This document shows, one piece after another, positions 63,702 to 64,000 of a stretch of 64,000 bases of DNA (positions are counted from its first letter, which is position 1; each line of letters opens with the position of its first letter). Source of the stretch: Polyangiaceae bacterium (lineage in GTDB: Bacteria > Myxococcota_A > Polyangia > Polyangiales > Polyangiaceae); contig JAHBVX010000008.1 in the NCBI GenBank assembly GCA_019637295.1, forward strand, positions 1 to 64,000, in the 5' to 3' direction. The translations under genes were made by a program, and so were the position numbers. The notes under the pieces were generated by a model. The model saw only the letters and a program-made list of their open reading frames with translations, did not search any database and had not been told where the DNA came from.

Positions 63702-64000
63702 ATGATCACGAGACCACTCGGCAAGCAAGACTACGACCACATCGTTCAGGTCATCGACCGTTGGTGGGGCGGACCCACCAGCGCGCTGGCTCACCCGATC
63801 TTCTTCTACGAGCTCGGCGCTGCAGCGCGCGTGGTGGAGCACGATGGGATCCTCGTCGGCTTCCTGCTGGGCTTCGTCGCGCCGGGCCCCCCCAAGACGG
63901 GCTACGTCCACTTGGTCGGTATCCATCCCGACTATCGCCGCCGCGGCGTCGGCAAGGTCCTGTATCAGAGCTTCGAAGAAGACTGCCGTGCCGGAGGGTG
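63702..64000 (+). CDS. GNAT-family N-acetyltransferase (3' partial)
   Basis: The frame runs from ATG 63702 to the window edge (99 full codons) without a stop. MITRPLGKQDYDHIVQVIDRW is a typical GNAT first helix, VGFLLGFV a central strand, and LVGIHPDYRRRGVGKVLYQSF is motif A with the acetyl-CoA loop RRGVGK. The C-terminal part is missing. The acceptor is unknown. Divergent from rpe. Confidence 0.85.
   Translation, partial: MITRPLGKQDYDHIVQVIDRWWGGPTSALAHPIFFYELGAAARVVEHDGILVGFLLGFVAPGPPKTGYVHLVGIHPDYRRRGVGKVLYQSFEEDCRAGG

Noticed and set aside
61566-63926. 786-residue reading of the HExxH gene from 63926
   Set aside because: The upstream 330 residues lie over rpe in another frame and lack a signal peptide; the TTG at 62939 gives a lipoprotein signal.

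Overview
The window reads as chromosomal DNA of a myxobacterium-like organism, most probably Myxococcota close to the Polyangiales/Sorangiineae. This rests on very high GC with strong third-position GC, many small lipoproteins with Gly/Ser/Ala-rich linkers, a Ser/Thr kinase fused to an AAA ATPase and TPR repeats, DUF4388 and receiver-domain regulators, SBBP-type propeller repeats, and many 4-base start/stop overlaps using ATG, GTG or TTG. The assignment is inferred from protein style, not from a marker gene. I saw no rRNA, tRNA, CRISPR array, insertion sequence or phage gene. No gap between genes exceeds about 210 bases.

Layout. 1-9.7 kb: the 3' end of a large Gly-rich/propeller surface protein, MAPEG, RNase R, a VKOR-DsbA fusion, adenosine deaminase, a CbpA-like DnaJ and a secreted barrel-like protein. 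9.7-13.4 kb: queE-bioD, an ABC-F ATPase and a lipidated DsbA-like protein. 13.6-18.5 kb: small envelope lipoproteins, an esterase and a VapBC pair.

18.5-35.2 kb is the most coherent part: a polyhydroxyalkanoate (PHA) island. A seven-gene minus-strand operon (26012 down to 18533) encodes lipoprotein A, a lipidated alpha/beta hydrolase, an outer-membrane barrel, lipoprotein B (paralogue of A), a mini PhaE-like subunit, an acyl-CoA ligase and a class III-like PHA synthase. phaR diverges from it. Further right, a phasin, a second synthase, an SDR reductase and a sodium/solute symporter form a plus-strand operon. Both divergent promoter regions carry a shared TGC-N3-GCA motif suited to PhaR. I infer a pathway that frees and imports an external acyl substrate, activates it with CoA and stores it as polymer; this is a hypothesis.

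35-42 kb: a VWA lipoprotein, a CehA/McbA-type PHP phosphoesterase, an FGE-fold lipoprotein and a sulfatase-fold lipoprotein. The last two lack key catalytic residues. 42-50.7 kb: a minus-strand cluster coupling DUF167, dapF and a LeuB-like dehydrogenase to three large regulators with degenerate signalling domains. 50.7-64 kb: an AroK-AroB fusion, two envelope proteins, zapA, a TetR regulator divergent from bioF, an orphan ABC ATPase, the MoxR-DUF58-transglutaminase operon, a structured intergenic region, an HExxH lipoprotein coupled to rpe, and a truncated GNAT acetyltransferase.
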